Made by a program: the position numbers and the translations under genes. Of a DNA stretch of 51,962 nucleotides, positions 43,732-51,962 are shown one piece after another. Under the pieces are notes generated by a model. It worked only from the letters and a program-made list of their open reading frames with translations. It searched no databases and was not told where the DNA came from. Each line of letters starts with the position of its first letter. The first letter of the stretch is position 1. The DNA comes from Acidobacteriota bacterium (GTDB taxonomy: Bacteria > Acidobacteriota > CAIWXX01). The DNA lies in the NCBI GenBank assembly GCA_016191015.1, contig JACPPM010000170.1:1-51962 (forward strand), in the 5' to 3' direction.

Positions 43732-43761
43732 TTGACACTCTCTCCAGCTTGCCACTACAAT
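43732..43761 (+). promoter_or_regulatory. Near-consensus sigma-70 promoter of ilvE
   Basis: TTGACA and TACAAT are separated by 18 bases. The predicted start is near 43768, about 50 bases before the ATG. No leader peptide or riboswitch is recognisable. Confidence 0.65.
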
Positions 43762-43816
43762 CAAAGAGGGCGAACGAGCACTGGCGCCCCCACACCATCT
43801 TGCGCAAGGAGAAAGA

Positions 43817-44806
43817 ATGTCAACGAAAACTCTGGCCGAGGGGGCGAGTGTGAAAATCAAGCCCGCGCACGAGCCCGTTTCGAAGTCGTTTCTCGAACAT
43901 AGCAAGATCTGGATGAACGGGAAGATGGTGCCGTGGAGCGAGGCCACGGTTCACATCGCCACGCACGCACTTCATTACGCCACCGCAATCTTCGAAGGAA
44001 TACGCTGCTACGCGACCCCTCGCGGACCCGCCGTGTACCGGCTCGACAGGCATATCGAGAGGCTCTATAACTCATCCAAGATATACCGCATGGAGCCACC
44101 CTACCCGGTCGAGGAGCTGAATGAGGCGATCCTGGAGCTGATCCGGATCAACGATCTCCCGAGCTGCTATATCCGGCCGATCGTGTATCGTGGTTACGCT
44201 TCGCTCGGTGTCAATCCCTTTCCGTGCCCCGTCGACGTCGCGATTCTGCTGATGGACTGGGGCAAATACCTTGGTGACGACGCACTGGACAATGGCGTCG
44301 ACGTGTGCGTGTCGTCCTGGAGCCGCATGGCCCCGAACACCTTGCCGGCCCTTGCCAAATCCGCGGCCAACTATATGAACTCCGGACTTATCAAGATGGA
44401 GGCGATCCTGGGTGGGTTCCACGAAGGGATTGCGCTCAATCACGACGGATACGTGAGCGAGGGGAGCGGCGAGAACATCTTCATCGTTCGCGGCCGCGAT
44501 CTGATCACGCCTCCGCTGGAGGCGGCCATCCTGCCGGGCATCACGCGCGACTCGGTCATGACGATCGCCCGCGACCTTGGGTACACCGTCGTGGAGACCA
44601 ACATACCGCGGGAGATGCTGTACTGTGCCGACGAGGTATTCTTGACCGGAACGGCGGCCGAAATCACTCCGATCCGTTCGATCGATCGCATCAAGATCGG
44701 GTGTGGAAAAGCCGGGCCGGTGGCGCGCGAGATCCAGCGCGAGTTTTTCGCGCTGATTGAGGGCGATCGCGAGGACCGGAGGGGCTGGCTGACACACGTG
44801 CGCTAG
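43817..44806 (+). CDS. ilvE: Branched-chain amino acid aminotransferase
   Basis: A 329-residue class IV PLP enzyme that interconverts Leu, Ile and Val with their 2-oxoacids. Motifs include HALHYATAIFEGIRCY, IRPIVYRGYASLGVNP and ALAKSAANYMNSGLIKMEA. The PLP Lys lies in the LPALAKSAANY segment. The C-terminal site reads DGYVSEGSGENIFIVR and EVFLTGTAAEITPI. A strong CAAGGAGAAAGA precedes the ATG. The N-terminal 25 residues extend beyond the usual start. It is followed by pilT after 30 bases. Confidence 0.94.
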   Translation: MSTKTLAEGASVKIKPAHEPVSKSFLEHSKIWMNGKMVPWSEATVHIATHALHYATAIFEGIRCYATPRGPAVYRLDRHIERLYNSSKIYRMEPPYPVEELNEAILELIRINDLPSCYIRPIVYRGYASLGVNPFPCPVDVAILLMDWGKYLGDDALDNGVDVCVSSWSRMAPNTLPALAKSAANYMNSGLIKMEAILGGFHEGIALNHDGYVSEGSGENIFIVRGRDLITPPLEAAILPGITRDSVMTIARDLGYTVVETNIPREMLYCADEVFLTGTAAEITPIRSIDRIKIGCGKAGPVAREIQREFFALIEGDREDRRGWLTHVR

Positions 44807-44836
44807 GACCCGCCCTTCCCTCCAGGGAGGACAACG

Positions 44837-46012
44837 ATGCATATCAACGATCTGCTGAAGATGGCGACCGAGCGGAAGGCCTCGGACCTTCACCTGAAGG
44901 TCGGGTCACATCCGATCATTCGCGTCAACGGCGAGCTGATCCCGATGGTCGAAGTGAAGCGGCTGATGCAGGAGGACACGATCGCCATGGCGTTCTCCAT
45001 CATGAACAACCGCCAGAAGCAGAAGTTCAAAGACAACCTCGAGATCGATATCGCCTACTCGGTTCCGGGACTCGGCCGGTTCCGCTGCAACGTGTTCCAG
45101 CAGCGAGGCACCGTCGGCCTCGTGCTGCGCGTCATTCCCACGAAGATCCTCACGGTGCGCGAGCTCATGCTCCCGATCGTGCTCGAGAAGATATGTGCGG
45201 AAACACGCGGGCTGATTCTCTGCACCGGCACCACGGGCTCCGGAAAGTCCACGACCCTCGCGGCGATGATCGACTACGTCAACGCCCAGCGGGTCGAGCA
45301 CATCATCACGATCGAAGATCCGATCGAGTTCCTCCACCGAGACAAGAAGAGCCTGATCAACCAGCGCGAGGTCGAGGTCGACACGAAGACTTTCGCAGGC
45401 GCGCTTCGAAGCGCGCTGCGCGAGGATCCCGACGTCATACTCGTCGGCGAAATGCGAGACTACGAGACGATCGAAACCGCGATCACCGCCGCAGAAACCG
45501 GTCACCTCGTGCTCTCGACACTGCACACCCTCGACGCCAACGAAACAATCAACCGCATCATCTCCGTCTTCCCGCCGCACCAGCAGAAGCAGATCCGGTT
45601 GCAGCTTGCCGCCATCCTCAAGGCCATCATCTCCATGCGCCTGATGCCGCGGGCCGATGGGCTGGGACGAGTCCCCGCCGTCGAGGTCATGGTCTCGACA
45701 GCCTACATCCGTGATTGCATCATCAACAAGGACAAGACCCGCCTGATCCACGATGCGATCGCATCGGGCACATCGCAATACGGGATGCAAACCTTCGATC
45801 AATCGATCTTCACGCTCTACAAGAACAACCTCGTCACCTACGAAGAGGCGCTGAAGTGGGCCTCCAACGCCGATGAGTTCAAGCTCCGTGTTCAGGGCGT
45901 GCAGACGACATCCGATGTGTCGCGGGAGGAGATGGAGAAGGCGATCACGGGGATCGGCCCGGACCAGCCGGAAGAGGACGTGCTGAACTCGCCGTACGAG
46001 TTCAACCCCTAG
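44837..46012 (+). CDS. pilT: Type IV pilus retraction ATPase PilT
   Basis: A 391-residue hexameric ATPase that disassembles pili and drives twitching. The N-terminal domain starts LLKMATERKASDLHL. Walker A is GTTGSGKST, the Asp box IITIEDPIEF, Walker B VILVGEMRD and the His box GHLVLSTLHT. The retraction-linked C-terminal segment, usually AIRNLIRE, is replaced here by CIINKDKTRLIHDAIASG-type sequence, so PilT versus a PilU-like or related retraction ATPase is not settled. GGGAGG lies before the ATG. No other pil gene is in the window. Confidence 0.9.
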   Translation: MHINDLLKMATERKASDLHLKVGSHPIIRVNGELIPMVEVKRLMQEDTIAMAFSIMNNRQKQKFKDNLEIDIAYSVPGLGRFRCNVFQQRGTVGLVLRVIPTKILTVRELMLPIVLEKICAETRGLILCTGTTGSGKSTTLAAMIDYVNAQRVEHIITIEDPIEFLHRDKKSLINQREVEVDTKTFAGALRSALREDPDVILVGEMRDYETIETAITAAETGHLVLSTLHTLDANETINRIISVFPPHQQKQIRLQLAAILKAIISMRLMPRADGLGRVPAVEVMVSTAYIRDCIINKDKTRLIHDAIASGTSQYGMQTFDQSIFTLYKNNLVTYEEALKWASNADEFKLRVQGVQTTSDVSREEMEKAITGIGPDQPEEDVLNSPYEFNP

Positions 46013-46031
46013 CGCGCGGCTCCGCCGCGCG
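46013..46031 (+). terminator. Possible terminator after pilT
   Basis: CGCGCGGC and GCCGCGCG form a perfect 8-bp stem with a 3-base loop directly after the stop codon. There is no T-tract. Confidence 0.4.
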
Positions 46032-46113
46032 TGAGAGCGTCCGGCCTGCTTCGCGTGCGTCGGGCGTGGACCATGGGTTGAGCCAGACACGCGGGTAATG
46101 GTATGAATCTCGT

Positions 46114-47523
46114 GTGAGATCCAAGATCGGAGCCCTTCTCGGGCCTCTCGCCTTCGTCGTGATCTGGTTCATGGAGATGCCTCTGCCGCCCGAGGCTCAC
46201 CGGCTCGCAGCGGTCGCCGCTCTCGTCATCATCTATTGGATCACGGAACCCGTCCCCATCCCGGTCACGGCGCTTCTCGGAAGCGCGCTCTGCATCCTCG
46301 TGGGTGTCGCCCCGGCGCAGATCGTGCTGGCCCCGTATGCGGACCCGATCATCTTCCTCTTCCTCGGGGCTTTTCTTGTGGGCGAGGCGATGGTGTCGGC
46401 CGGGCTCGACGCTCGCGTCGCGCATTCCGTCCTGGCGATCCCGGCACTCTCCTCGACGCCGCTGCGGCTGACAGTCACCCTGAGCTTTCTGACGATGGCC
46501 CTGTCGATGTGGATGAGCAACACCGCGGCAGCGGCCATCATGATGCCCCTGGCCCTCTCGATGATACGGACCCGCCAGACCGGAGGCCACTCGTCGGTTG
46601 GTGGAGACACCGTCGTCCTCTCAGTCGCCTATGCGGCCAGCATCGGTGGAATCGCTACGCCCATCGGAACGCCGCCCAACTTGATCGCCATCGGATTCCT
46701 CGAACGCAATAGCGGATTCCATCTGGGGTTTTTGCCATGGATGAAGCTGGGCCTGCCGCTCGCGCTGTTCTTGATGCTCGCCTTGTTCCTCCTCTCGGCC
46801 GTGACTCTGCGTCGTGCCCGCGGCGGGGCACACGGGGCTCCTGGGCGCCTGCCGGCATGGACACGGGCGGAGAAGAGCGTCGCCGCCGTTTTTGCCTGCA
46901 TGGTTCTCACGTGGCTTCTCCCGAGCATTCTCGGCTTCTTGGCTCCAGCGCACATTGCCGAGGTGGCCAACAAACGTCTCCCGGAGAGCGCGGTTGCGCT
47001 GTTCGGGGCTCTCGCGCTCTTCATGCTGCCCGAGCAGACCCGGCCGTATCGTCCGGTGTTGAAATGGGAACAGACGGCGCGGATCGACTGGGGCACGATC
47101 TTGCTTTTCGGAGGCGGGCTTTCGCTGGGCGGCCTCGTTCTCAGCACCGGCCTCGGGAAGTGGGCGGGCGAGCTCGTCCTGCGCGCAACCGGGGTTCAGT
47201 CTCATTTCGGCCTCATCGCACTCGCCGCAGGAACCGCTGTCGTGCTCACCGAGTTCATGTCCAATACCGCCGCGACCAATGTCGTCATCCCCGTCGTGTA
47301 CGCGATGGCGACCGGCATGAACCTCGATCCCACAACCGCAGTGCTCGCGGCGGCATTCGGCGCCAGCATGGGCTTCATGTTCCCGATTGGCACACCGCCG
47401 AACGCCATCGCTTACGGCACGGGGCTTGTGACTATCCCCCAGATGATTCGCCGCGGGGTCCTATTCGACGCCATGGCTTTTGTCGTCATCGCCACCTGGG
47501 TGACGTTGGTTCGGGCTCGATAG
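46114..47523 (+). CDS. DASS family (SLC13) sodium/dicarboxylate-type carrier
   Basis: A 469-residue membrane protein with about 11-12 spans. Both halves carry the substrate/sodium motif Ser-Asn-Thr: MSNTAAAAIMMP (near residue 131) and MSNTAATNVVIP (near 384). Each half also has a G-x-P-P-N loop: PIGTPPNLIAI and PIGTPPNAIAYG. The family imports C4-dicarboxylates, citrate or sulfate with sodium; the exact substrate is unknown. The start is GTG at 46114 with no clear ribosome site. It is convergent with the Ser/Thr kinase gene. Confidence 0.9.
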   Translation: MRSKIGALLGPLAFVVIWFMEMPLPPEAHRLAAVAALVIIYWITEPVPIPVTALLGSALCILVGVAPAQIVLAPYADPIIFLFLGAFLVGEAMVSAGLDARVAHSVLAIPALSSTPLRLTVTLSFLTMALSMWMSNTAAAAIMMPLALSMIRTRQTGGHSSVGGDTVVLSVAYAASIGGIATPIGTPPNLIAIGFLERNSGFHLGFLPWMKLGLPLALFLMLALFLLSAVTLRRARGGAHGAPGRLPAWTRAEKSVAAVFACMVLTWLLPSILGFLAPAHIAEVANKRLPESAVALFGALALFMLPEQTRPYRPVLKWEQTARIDWGTILLFGGGLSLGGLVLSTGLGKWAGELVLRATGVQSHFGLIALAAGTAVVLTEFMSNTAATNVVIPVVYAMATGMNLDPTTAVLAAAFGASMGFMFPIGTPPNAIAYGTGLVTIPQMIRRGVLFDAMAFVVIATWVTLVRAR

Positions 47524-47585
47524 GAGGGCCAACTCCGCATCCGTCCGGGTCGCAGCGCTGGAGAGGCGGGAAGGAACTGACAGGC

Positions 47586-47600
47586 CCGGCGCCGCGCCGG
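47586..47600. terminator. Possible terminator between convergent genes
   Basis: CCGGCG and CGCCGG form a 6-bp stem with a 3-base loop between the stop codons of the DASS carrier and the kinase gene. No T-tract on either side. Confidence 0.3.
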
Positions 47601-47605
47601 TCGGC

Positions 47606-49867
47606 TCAGCGGGCGATCCTCCCAGATTCCAGATTCTCCGCCTCGCCGAGAAAAGTCCCGTACTCGAGGCGGAGCAGCGGGTTGAGCTCCAGGGCCTTCT
47701 CGATCGTCGATTTTGCAGCGCCAGCCCTCTTCACGTCGCCGGTCGCGGCGGCCTCTGCGAGCAACAGCGCTCCTTTCGTGGCCAGGGCCTCGGGATCGGC
47801 GGGGTTGAGAGCGAGGGCCTTGTCGATCGCTGAGAAGCCCATCGCGACGGCTTCATCTGAAGACCGCTGCCGGCTGAGCTCCCACCGGGCCTTCCAGTGC
47901 CATGCATTGGCCATTCCCGTGAAGGGTCGAGGATCACGCGGATTCAACTCAACGGCCTTCTGAAATGCCTCGTGCGCCCTTCGGAGATCATCGTCCGGCG
48001 AGCGCCCCCTGATCATCGCCCACCGGGCCGCCAGCACTGTCACGGTGCCCTGCTGGTGATAGCACAGGTACGAAGTGGGATTGATGAGGAGGGCTTTCGT
48101 GACGCTTTCCCGGGCAAGTTGGATCGCTTTCACTGGTTCCCGTTGACTCAGGAACGCGTGGTCAGCCTCGGCCTCATACGCTTGACCCATGACCAGAAAC
48201 GCATCCTCAGACTCGGGATTGAGTCGGAGGGCTCTCTGGCACCGCGCGATGCACATCCGGAGTGCGTCGCCGGGGTCCCGGCCGGTCCGCAGGGCATACT
48301 GGGCTCGTATGAGATGGACTCTTGACATGTTGCCCTGCACGAGCGCGTCATTCTGGTTGATCTGCTCGGCCGCCTCGTAGCAAGACTGCGCTCGGGAGAG
48401 GGTTGCGCTCGGATCCCGGCCACAGGATAGCTCATAGGTCCCCTGCTCCTCGTACGCCAGCCCCATGTTGAGGTGGCCGTACTCGTACCGAGGGTCAATC
48501 TGGATGGCGCGCTGGCAGCATGCGATGGCTTCACGGAGCGAGGGGCCCGGATCTTGCCCCTTCATGGCGACAGAATAGCCGATCCGCCAGTGCGCAAGGC
48601 CGGTGTTGCTCCACGCCATCGCCACATTGGGGTTCACGTCGAGGCACTTTCTATAGAATGTGACCGCCTGAGAGAACGTCTGCTCCGCTTCCTTGCCATG
48701 CAAGAGCGCATGTTCGCCGAGAATCAGCGAGACATTGCCGGCTCCGACGTATGATGCGACGAAACGCGGATTCGCTTCAATCGCTCGCTTGTAGCTCTCG
48801 ATGGCGAGGCCGAAGGGCGTTACCGGATCCCTCCCGTGATCAGCCTCCCACCTGCCTATCAGCCAATATGCATAACCTGTTCCATGATGCGCGGCCACGT
48901 GCGATCGGTCGGCACGCAATGCCGTCTGGTAGCTCTGAATCGCCTCGTTCAGACTGGCCGTTGGGTCCTCGGCAAGCGCGCGCGCCGATTCATAGCGGCG
49001 TTGCGGCTCCTTCTCCAGGCACTTGGCTATGATCGTCTCGAGGTCCACCGGGGTTCGCGGGTTGAGCGAGCGGAGCAGAGGCGGATCCTCTTCGATGACC
49101 AGCCTCATCATGACGATGATCGAGCTCTCCTTGAAGGGTGGACGCCCCGCCAGCATCTCGAACAGCGTGGCGCCGAGACTGTAAACGTCGCTCCGTCGAT
49201 CGAGCTGCTCGGTCTCTCCGCGAGCTTGCTCGGGAGACATGTACTCGAGCGTGCCGACGACGATCCCGGTGGCCGTGATGCCTCGAGTGAACTGTTCGCG
49301 CGCCAGGCCGAAGTCCGTGACATAGGGCTTCCACTCACCATCGTCCGTCCGCTCTACCAGGATGTTCCCGGGTTTGAGGTCCCGATGGATCAGGCCCACT
49401 TTGTGGGCGGCGTGGACCCCCTCCGCCACTTTCCGCATGACGTTCAAACGTTCCTCAACTCGCATGGTGGAGGAGCACGCGCCCAGGGTCCCGCCCCCGA
49501 TAAACTGCATCGCAATGAAGGGTCTCCCTTTCTCCTCCCCGACTTCATAGACCTTGAGGACGAACTCGTGCTCGACCCTCGCCTGCGACCGGGCCTCCAG
49601 AGCAAACCGCTCGCAGAGCTCCGGATCCAGTTCGCGCAGGACCTTGATGGCAACGTGTCGATTCAAGCTCGGATCGAACGCCTTGTACACTCGACCCATT
49701 CCCCCGGAGCCTAACATTGACTCGATCTGATATCGCCCTACGGTCTTCGGCAGGTCGGCATCATCCCCGTCACCACCACCGCCTCGCGACACGATGTCCT
49801 CGAATCCCCTGGTCTCTCCAATTTCCGAAACATTCCAGACAGGATCGAGGGGGGGATTCTGCGACAT
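47606..49867 (-). CDS. Ser/Thr protein kinase with 46-residue TPR-like repeats
   Basis: A 753-residue protein without a membrane segment. The kinase domain (about 44-310) has GSGGMGRVYKA, the Lys of VAIKVLRE, HRDLKPGN, DFGLAREQF and the APE-equivalent MSPEQARG. A repeat region (about 318-740) follows, in which units are 46 residues long rather than 34: three consecutive units beginning IEANPRF, LDVNPNV and IQIDPRY are exactly 46. Each has an NP turn, a G-x-D-P insert and a helix ending in AI. At residues 300-315 the text SARALAEDPTASLNEAIQ joins a kinase tail directly to a half repeat, suggesting an internal deletion or fusion point. Likely a cytosolic signalling scaffold; targets unknown. 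Confidence 0.9.
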   Translation of the reverse strand: MSQNPPLDPVWNVSEIGETRGFEDIVSRGGGGDGDDADLPKTVGRYQIESMLGSGGMGRVYKAFDPSLNRHVAIKVLRELDPELCERFALEARSQARVEHEFVLKVYEVGEEKGRPFIAMQFIGGGTLGACSSTMRVEERLNVMRKVAEGVHAAHKVGLIHRDLKPGNILVERTDDGEWKPYVTDFGLAREQFTRGITATGIVVGTLEYMSPEQARGETEQLDRRSDVYSLGATLFEMLAGRPPFKESSIIVMMRLVIEEDPPLLRSLNPRTPVDLETIIAKCLEKEPQRRYESARALAEDPTASLNEAIQSYQTALRADRSHVAAHHGTGYAYWLIGRWEADHGRDPVTPFGLAIESYKRAIEANPRFVASYVGAGNVSLILGEHALLHGKEAEQTFSQAVTFYRKCLDVNPNVAMAWSNTGLAHWRIGYSVAMKGQDPGPSLREAIACCQRAIQIDPRYEYGHLNMGLAYEEQGTYELSCGRDPSATLSRAQSCYEAAEQINQNDALVQGNMSRVHLIRAQYALRTGRDPGDALRMCIARCQRALRLNPESEDAFLVMGQAYEAEADHAFLSQREPVKAIQLARESVTKALLINPTSYLCYHQQGTVTVLAARWAMIRGRSPDDDLRRAHEAFQKAVELNPRDPRPFTGMANAWHWKARWELSRQRSSDEAVAMGFSAIDKALALNPADPEALATKGALLLAEAAATGDVKRAGAAKSTIEKALELNPLLRLEYGTFLGEAENLESGRIAR

Positions 49868-50658
49868 AGGCGTTCCTCTTCAGCTCGCGTCTTGCAAACA
49901 CTATAGCTCCGGCAACAGCGGGTCAACCTTCGCGCGGGCTCTCGCCTCGCGACGCAAGTTCGCCCTGCGCCCACGCTGCCGCCTCCGCGTTGAGCGACGG
50001 CCAGCGCTCCCGGCATCACCGGTCGCCTGAGCGTATGGACGCGCGCGTCGTCGAGGGGTCGCTGGCTCCCGCCGGTAGGCCGCGGAGCGGTGCGAATCAG
50101 CTCCGAGCCCCTGAGGGAATGGGCCGACGGCATGGCGACGCCGGGCGATGCGACCAGCACTTCTTCCGATCGCCATTCTGGTGGAATTCTCGAGTCCCAT
50201 AGCAATTCGCGATCTCCGAGGGCTGCTCGCACACTATCAACCGATCGGGGTGCGGTCCCTTCATCCGGATCGGAAGGGAGTGCATTGCCACCGTCTCGGG
50301 GCCTTTGACCGTCCCGCGGGATTGTTTCTTCCGGGACGACCAATGGCTGGGTTGCGATCACGTGACTATTCGCCTTGTCCACAACGAATATGAACGAATG
50401 AGCCGGGCTTTCCGGTGCGGACAAGGCGACGTTCGACCTCGAGCGTCGAAAGTTGAAAGCGGTCAAGAGCCAGTAAGTCGAAGCGTCCGCCGGCGGTCAT
50501 CGGTCGGCACTGGGCACCGTTTCCCACGGCGGCAGGTTGAGGGGTTTCCGCATCGCGGCGCGTTATTGCGAATGGAGCGAGCCCAATGCGTTCTCATCGC
50601 GTGTGCTCCGAGGATCGTTGTCTGTATTTCGACCGGTCGCGAGGAGGATTCATACATC
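49868..50658. other. Gene-poor region (about 790 bp)
   Basis: Between the start of the kinase gene and the repeat-protein gene, which are divergent, I find no frame with convincing composition, ribosome site or family resemblance. Short open frames on both strands look like GC-driven chance. A decayed gene or a long regulatory region is possible. Confidence 0.4.
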
Positions 50659-51962
50659 ATGAGTAGCAACTATCGAAGCGTGCGCGTTTTCGCGTGTCTG
50701 ATCTGGTACGCGTTTCTCGCGAGCCCGGGTGAGGCGGCCGACCGTTGGGCTCGGACGTACAGTCGATCAGGAGAGGACAAGTTCCAGGCCGTTCAGCAGA
50801 CGGCTGACGGAGGTTACATCCTCGCGGGGTCGACTTACTCAGCGGGAGGTACGGGTTATGACGGATGGTGCGTGAGACTCGACGCATCCGGCGATGTCGC
50901 ATGGCAGAAGACCTTTGGCGGCTTCCAGGTGGACTTCCTCCAGGATATGCAAGTGACGGCCGACGGTGGGTACATACTCGCCGGGTGCACCAACTCCTTC
51001 GGCGATGGCGGGTATGACGCATGGTGCCTGAGACTCGACTCATCCGGCAACACCGTCTGGGAGAAGACCTACGGAGCTTCCTTGGACGAATCGGCGTTTG
51101 CCGTGGATGTGACTCCTGACGGCGGCTTCTTCCTCGCGGGAGTTGCGAGTTCCTTCGGCTCCGGGTCAAACGATGCCTGGTGCCTGAGACTGAATGCCGT
51201 TGGCACCCCGCTGTGGCAGAGGACTTACGGCGGTCCTTCCAGCGACTTCTTTAGCACAGTGAGGGCGACGGCGGACGGTGGCTGCGTTCTCGCAGGGTCC
51301 ACCCAAGCCTTCGGTGCCGGCGGGTCCGATGCCTGGTGCACGAGGCTCGACGCGTCGGGCAATCTCATCTGGCAGAACACTTACGGCGGCGCCCTTGTTG
51401 ACAGTTTCGGTGAGGTGGAGGTGGCGGCGGACGGCGACTACATCCTCGCGGGGACTTCCATGTCTTTTGGCGGTGGCCTCTACGTGGCCTGGTGTCTGAG
51501 GCTCGATGCTACCGGCTTCATTGTGTGGCAGAGGACTTATGGCGCGGGTCCCATCGACTATTTGGCCGATGTAGAAGTGACGGCCGATGACGGTTGCCTG
51601 GTCGTGGGGAGTACCTACTCAGGCGGCGCTGGGAACCAGGACGCGTGGTGCTTGAAGCTCGACGGCTCCGGTAACATCACCTGGCTAAAAACTTATGGCG
51701 GCACGCTGAACGATGTCTGGTACGCCGTGCAAGCGACCGCCGATGGCGGATACGTCCTCGCGGGAGTGGCAGCCTCCTTTGGAGCCGGGGACCCGGATGC
51801 ATTCTGTGCAAAGGTGGACTCCTTAGTGTCTAAGAAGTTGAGTGTTGACACGAAATGGCAAAACGTTCGAGTGGGTGAGATCCTCCGAACCCCTCTCAGG
51901 AAAGCAGGAAGGGAGGAATGCAGGAACGGAGCAGTCATCTCCGGAGCTCAGGGTGGCATCGA
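50659..51962 (+). CDS. Exported repeat protein, seven 52-residue units, open at the window edge
   Basis: The frame is open from ATG 50659 to the end of the window (at least 434 codons). After a signal peptide (RVFACLIWYAFLASPGEA) come seven tandem units of exactly or nearly 52 residues, each with the pattern W-x-x-T-Y-G-G, T-A-D-G-G-Y-I-L-A-G, S-F-G, D-A-W-C-x-R-L-D. Seven units suggest a seven-bladed propeller. A Cys follows the Trp in nearly all units (Phe-Cys in the last). The last 41 codons (after VDSLVSKK) are Arg/Lys-rich and unlike the rest, so the gene may be broken or fused there. GAGGAGGA precedes the ATG by about 10 bases. Confidence 0.75.
   Translation, partial: MSSNYRSVRVFACLIWYAFLASPGEAADRWARTYSRSGEDKFQAVQQTADGGYILAGSTYSAGGTGYDGWCVRLDASGDVAWQKTFGGFQVDFLQDMQVTADGGYILAGCTNSFGDGGYDAWCLRLDSSGNTVWEKTYGASLDESAFAVDVTPDGGFFLAGVASSFGSGSNDAWCLRLNAVGTPLWQRTYGGPSSDFFSTVRATADGGCVLAGSTQAFGAGGSDAWCTRLDASGNLIWQNTYGGALVDSFGEVEVAADGDYILAGTSMSFGGGLYVAWCLRLDATGFIVWQRTYGAGPIDYLADVEVTADDGCLVVGSTYSGGAGNQDAWCLKLDGSGNITWLKTYGGTLNDVWYAVQATADGGYVLAGVAASFGAGDPDAFCAKVDSLVSKKLSVDTKWQNVRVGEILRTPLRKAGREECRNGAVISGAQGGI

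Noticed and set aside
44906-46090. A 394-codon minus-strand open frame
   Set aside because: Antisense to pilT; no independent ribosome site or motif.
49868-50466. Minus-strand open frame continuing upstream of the kinase gene
   Set aside because: It overlaps the kinase start in another frame, shows no domain and is composed of Arg/Pro/Ser-rich text typical of chance frames.

Overview
The window is high-GC DNA (my estimate is a little over 60 %, not computed) from a diderm bacterium: lpxD (lipid A) and pilT (type IV pili) are present, and good sigma-70-type promoters can be read. Lineage hints point to Acidobacteriota or a near relative: a VWA protein of the kind known as the 'VWFA-related Acidobacterial domain', several interspersed palindromic repeat families, two large membrane or TPR Ser/Thr kinases, a two-propeller sensor protein and two ECF sigma/anti-sigma pairs. 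This placement is an inference; no rRNA gene is present.

Layout. 0.1-5.3 kb: an unknown cytosolic protein, a POT-like MFS carrier, and a minus-strand series sigma factor - anti-sigma factor - GH9 cellulase-like enzyme. 5.4-10.4 kb: a PEGA/TPR membrane Ser/Thr kinase, preceded by a short leader ORF, then clpB. 10.4-19.0 kb: a polyamine island. A plus-strand operon makes putrescine from arginine (pyruvoyl arginine decarboxylase, agmatinase). It converges on a minus-strand operon for uptake and breakdown (potA, potB, a potC-potD fusion, putrescine aminotransferase, aminoaldehyde dehydrogenase). 19.0-19.2 kb: a 185-bp MITE-like element with a 9-bp target duplication. 19.3-21.1 kb: a second sigma/anti-sigma pair. 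21.2-30.0 kb: housekeeping genes (a beta-hydroxyacid dehydrogenase, maf, lpxD, apt, acylphosphatase, pcm, surE, a MerR regulator, a patatin) and two tRNA-Pro genes (CGG and GGG).

30.0-39.6 kb: an FrhB-like iron-sulfur flavoprotein, a DUF1579 protein, a GT2 glycosyltransferase, a fused E1 alpha/beta 2-oxoacid dehydrogenase, a DUF885-like metallopeptidase and a divergent Rho. 39.6-43.4 kb: a 14-blade Reg_prop/Y_Y_Y membrane protein ending in a Cys-rich module, and a secreted unknown. 43.5-43.7 kb: the second MITE-like copy. 43.8-49.9 kb: ilvE, pilT, a DASS carrier and a Ser/Thr kinase with 46-residue TPR-like repeats. 49.9-50.7 kb: no recognisable gene. 50.7 kb to the end: an exported protein made of seven 52-residue repeats, still open at the window edge.

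The best candidates for something new are the self-contained polyamine locus with its PotC-PotD fusion, the MITE-like family that sits just upstream of strong promoters, the propeller protein with an unnamed CxxC output module, the divergent Rho, and the sigma/anti-sigma/GH9 operon.
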